DNA of 26,044 nucleotides from positions 705,635-731,678 of the forward strand of contig BJOX01000176.1 in NCBI GenBank assembly GCA_009731375.1, read 5' to 3'. The stretch is from Paulinella micropora. Taxonomy: Eukaryota; Cercozoa; Imbricatea; Euglyphida. The translations under genes and the position numbers were made by a program. Below, in pieces: positions 1 to 26,044 of the stretch. Below the pieces are notes generated by a model. It saw nothing but the letters and a program-made list of their open reading frames with translations, did no database searches and was not told where the DNA came from. Numbering within the stretch: the first letter of the stretch is position 1; each line of letters begins with the position of its first letter.

Positions 1-168
1 CGGAATAACCTCGGCTTAGTGCAGTCTTGCCCTCAGGAGCTCCATCGGTGGCCCCGATCATCAGGCGAGAGACTGACACGGGGGGGTGGAGGACCTCGAA
101 CAAGGGTATTGGAGGCTTATGTCCGTTGAGGATATGCCATTAGCTGCATCAGTACGCCTCAGATATAG
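1..168. other. Intronic island of unknown identity before an AAT/AAC tail
   Basis: Non-repetitive sequence lying in the MDN1 intron after exon 40. It does not encode the expected midasin block in any frame. It ends CTCAGATATAG followed by (AAT)n and then (AAC)n. The same tail order follows the island at 23584-23757, which suggests the 3' end of a non-LTR retroelement inserted in plus orientation. Could also be plain intron. Confidence 0.25.
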
Positions 169-170
169 TA

Positions 171-220
<50 letters not shown>

Positions 221-283
221 CAACAACAACAACAACAAGAACAACAACAAGAAGAGCAATAATCAGGTGTTGCACATGTACAC
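169..283. repeat. (AAT)n to (AAC)n array
   Basis: About 16 AAT units change to AAC near 217, with interruptions (AAG) to about 260. Part of the intron after exon 40. Confidence 0.9.
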
Positions 284-22632
<22,349 letters not shown>

Positions 22633-23159
22633 TTAAACTGCGAGAGATAGTGATAGAGTTGTTGCACAACACCAATCGTTCTTGCTCAAAGACCTTCAGT
22701 TCAAGTTTTACTGGACTCGAAATTACTGCTTTCGCAGGTGAACATTTTCGTTCGCAGTTTTCCAATGATACTGTAGAATTTAAGCACTAATGCAGCCAAA
22801 AACTCCACTGTCTCAGATCCTTGCAGTTAGAAAAGGCATTTTGCATCGTAGCGATTCAACGTACATTCGTGACCATTGTTCAATGGAGGATCTGCCAGTT
22901 TTGGGGGTTTCTGTTGCGTTCTGACTAGTGTTCTGTTTCATTTCTCTGCAGCTGGCTAGCTCTTCGTCTTTTTTTCCTTCGATGCAAGTGCTTTAAAACG
23001 TCCGCACGTCAGTACTGTACTACCTAACATCATCACAGATATTAGATGGGGAAAAATTTTCCCAAATTGAGTAAAAAGAACAAAACATAAAATACATAAG
23101 TATTTTTAGGAATTACATGTTTCCACCATGTCAACTTGGAATGGAGCCCGCAACAAGCT
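22633..23159. promoter_or_regulatory. Probable MDN1 upstream region
   Basis: About 530 bases of non-repetitive sequence directly 5' of the MDN1 ATG, the longest unique intergenic stretch here. No TATA box or other element can be named with confidence. Called regulatory from position only. Confidence 0.35.
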
Positions 23160-24215
<1,056 letters not shown>

Positions 24216-24976
24216 GTCTACTATGGCCCAGCTAGCGTGCGAGGGAGTGATCCTTCTCTCACAGCCTTCCCTTCTCTAGGGTCAGCTGATGGGGCTCCCC
24301 ACTCCCTATCCTTTTCCAGTCTCCCTTTGCGTCGGCGTCACAGCCCTAGGTTCAGAAGGCGGGCCCATGATCCACTTGCAGGCTATCTTGGTGGCCATGG
24401 TTCTCCTTACCACCTGCTTGAATGCTAGGCTGTGACTCCTCGCCTTTTCTGACCTTGAAGGTGTCTAGACAGCTCTTTCCTTCTGCCTCCAGGGCTGTGA
24501 CTAATTGCTGGTGTCTGCTTGCTCCATTCGACTTGTTCGTCTCACACGCGAGCTTCTAACTTGTTGCTCAGACTGTTTTTTCATGGGCCACTCTCCCTCC
24601 CTCTCTCTTCCTTTTCTCCCTTCTCCGCGGACTAGTTCTTCTCCCATGGCTTGTCTGCTCTCTTCGATAATTTTCCTCTTCTCCCTCTTTTGTTTTTGTT
24701 CTACTGTAGTGCATGCTCTTCTGTTTTTTTTTTTTTTTTTCTTGTTTCTGAGCTCTAGAGTCCTATAGTACGGTGAGCAAGCTCTGGCGTCCCGGGTCGG
24801 CTGGGGATGATTAGACATTTAATACTTGTCTTTAAGTGGCACTTAAAGGCCGTTAGACACGCACCATCTTGCCATGGACTTAGTTACTTTAATTAAATTC
24901 AACAACAACAACAACAACAGCAACAACAGCAACAGCAACAACAACAACAAACAACAAACAAACAAACAAACAAACA
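24216..24976 (+). mobile_element. Possible non-LTR retroelement 3' fragment
   Basis: A 640-base unique body after a CAA/CAG array ends in the ACCATCTTGC motif and the (CAA)n, (CAAA)n, poly(A) tail. The tail and shared 3' end suggest retroposition; no reverse transcriptase segment was found. The minus strand of the body holds a 105-codon Lys/Arg/Glu-rich frame (24501-24818) that includes a lysine run from the T19 tract at 24724. Confidence 0.35.
24501..24818 (-). CDS. Hypothetical 105-residue basic/acidic ORF
   Basis: Starts MSNHPQPTRDARACSPYYR, rich in Lys, Arg, Glu and Gln, ends in ADTSN. It has no repeat-only composition except the K run. Not recognised. It may be antisense to the retroelement-like body and not a gene. 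Confidence 0.2.
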   Translation of the reverse strand: MSNHPQPTRDARACSPYYRTLELRNKKKKKKNRRACTTVEQKQKREKRKIIEESRQAMGEELVRGEGRKGREREGEWPMKKQSEQQVRSSRVRRTSRMEQADTSN

Positions 24977-24979
24977 AAA

Positions 24980-25100
<121 letters not shown>

Positions 25101-25519
25101 AGAGCAACAACAATAATAACAACACAACAACAACAACAGCAACAACAACAACAGTAGCAGCAACAACAACAACAGCAACACCAACAGCAGCAGCAGCAAC
25201 AACAACAACAACAACAACAATATGCGGAAAAGGAGCTTTAATCGAGGCGAGGCGAGGCGGGGCAGAGAGAGAGAGAGAGAGAGAGAGAGCGATAATGATG
25301 ATGATGATGGTGGTGGTGGTGGTGGTGGTGAGAGAAATAAAGGACGAGGTGCAGTTTGGAGAGCATGAGTACAACATAAGTCAAGTAAGGAAGCTCTTTT
25401 CACTGCTTTCCTTCCTTTTTTCAATCCTTTGTATGCTTCCGTAGGTTGTTATGGCAAAGTGAAAATAAGATGGACCAAAGCAGTCAGGTCGTTTCACTTT
25501 CGTTCCTGTTGTTGTTGTG

Positions 25520-25558
<39 letters not shown>

Positions 25559-25569
25559 GTGTCGTTGTT

Positions 25570-25603
<34 letters not shown>

Positions 25604-25634
25604 TTGTTGTTGCTGCTGCTGTATTAAGAGAGAA
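25101..25634. repeat. CAA/CAG, GA, GTG and TTG arrays, some unique sequence
   Basis: CAA/CAG 25105-25220, GA 25264-25290, TGG 25305-25330, TTG 25506-25620. The unique part 25331-25500 shows no gene I can support. A (TTG)n tract directly precedes the plus-strand frame. Confidence 0.8.
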
Positions 25635-26044
25635 ATGTGCGTACGCTTTCTCCTCTTGGGTGTTGTGCAGGAAAGCGTGTACCCACAACGCGTGTGGACA
25701 TCATATTCTCAGCCCCCTCCTTCAAGCCGTCGTCCACGTTCCCCAAGTCCTTGTTTTTACTCTCAACCATTACCCGCTGGAAACAATCAATATTCCAGCC
25801 AGAGGCGAGCGAATGGCTTTGATTCCAATCCCCGCCCTCGACGACGACAGAGGACGCCTGCTTATGCCGAGGAGAGGACGGAGGAGGAGGAGGCTGCTTG
25901 CAGCCGCGAGCTCTCCCACGAGCAAGAGGCAATCTTGCGCTTCCGGCCGCATCCAGAAAGCAAGGTCTTGATCGCGGCGCTCCCAGGTCGGCAGCACCAA
26001 GCACTGTTCCTACGCATAGACTTTGTCTTCCGAATGTGCACGCT
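25635..26044 (+). CDS. Unidentified gene, 5' part or internal exon, runs off window
   Basis: An uninterrupted plus-strand frame from ATG at 25635 to the edge (136 codons). The first part is Pro/Ser/Arg-rich (SQPPPSSRRPRSPSP), then acidic (AEERTEEEEAACSREL), then a conserved-looking end: HEQEAILRFRPHPESKVLI, ALPGRQHQALFLRIDFVF. GC-rich codon use resembles the MDN1 exons. CTCCTCTTGGGTGTTGTGCAG at 25651-25671 could be a 3' splice site, making 25672 the exon start instead of the ATG. Family not recognised. It is divergent from MDN1. Confidence 0.5.
   Translation, partial: MCVRFLLLGVVQESVYPQRVWTSYSQPPPSSRRPRSPSPCFYSQPLPAGNNQYSSQRRANGFDSNPRPRRRQRTPAYAEERTEEEEAACSRELSHEQEAILRFRPHPESKVLIAALPGRQHQALFLRIDFVFRMCT

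Noticed and set aside
1-127. Minus-strand frame at the left edge as the next MDN1 exon
   Set aside because: It is open, but PPIPLFEVLHPPVSVSRLMI does not resemble the conserved HPNFRLF and MRNRG blocks expected after exon 40.

Overview
Eukaryotic nuclear DNA from an intron-dense genome unusually rich in simple-sequence repeats. The lineage cannot be fixed from the sequence: the conserved gene is pan-eukaryotic. GC-rich exons, homopeptide runs (Ser, Asn, Gln, Pro, Lys, Thr) and introns built almost wholly of microsatellites suggest a protist, alga or early animal lineage more than a yeast or vertebrate, but this is inference. Two 10-N gaps (17608-17617, 25091-25100) mark draft assembly joins.

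Between 284 and 22632, on the minus strand, lies the 5' part of one gene: midasin (MDN1/Rea1), the giant dynein-like AAA+ ATPase that removes assembly factors from pre-60S ribosomal particles. I resolved 40 exons (one tentative) that join in frame and give about 3,235 residues: the N-terminal region and all six AAA modules (P-loops near 18855, 17090, 14290/13944, 8885, 4932/4501 and 1745). The linker, acidic region and MIDAS domain must lie beyond position 1. The extra length over the matching part of other midasins comes from low-complexity insertions, chiefly in AAA4, between AAA4 and AAA5, and in AAA6.

The introns are the remarkable part. Most are arrays of GATA, GA, CATA, TAGC or pentanucleotide repeats, and the array often starts at the first intron base so that the repeat itself is the 5' splice site (GTATGTATG, GTAAGTAAG, GTAGCTAGC, GTCTCTCTC). 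GATA and GA arrays are almost all oriented so that the transcript carries pyrimidine-rich UAUC or CU. At least nine introns or intron edges hold diverged partial copies of the adjacent exon, usually with its splice site, separated from the true exon by microsatellite. One exon start has four extra tandem copies. This points to repeat-mediated tandem duplication of exon edges as a continuing process in this gene.

Right of the gene (22633-25634) is intergenic DNA: a unique-looking stretch next to the MDN1 start, then CAA, AAT and CTA arrays with islands that look like 3' ends of non-LTR retroelements, including a family ending in an ACCATCTTGCAT motif followed by (CAA)n, and a 110-base poly(A) run against the second gap. 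At the far right a plus-strand reading frame (25635 to the edge) probably belongs to a second, divergently transcribed gene of unknown function.
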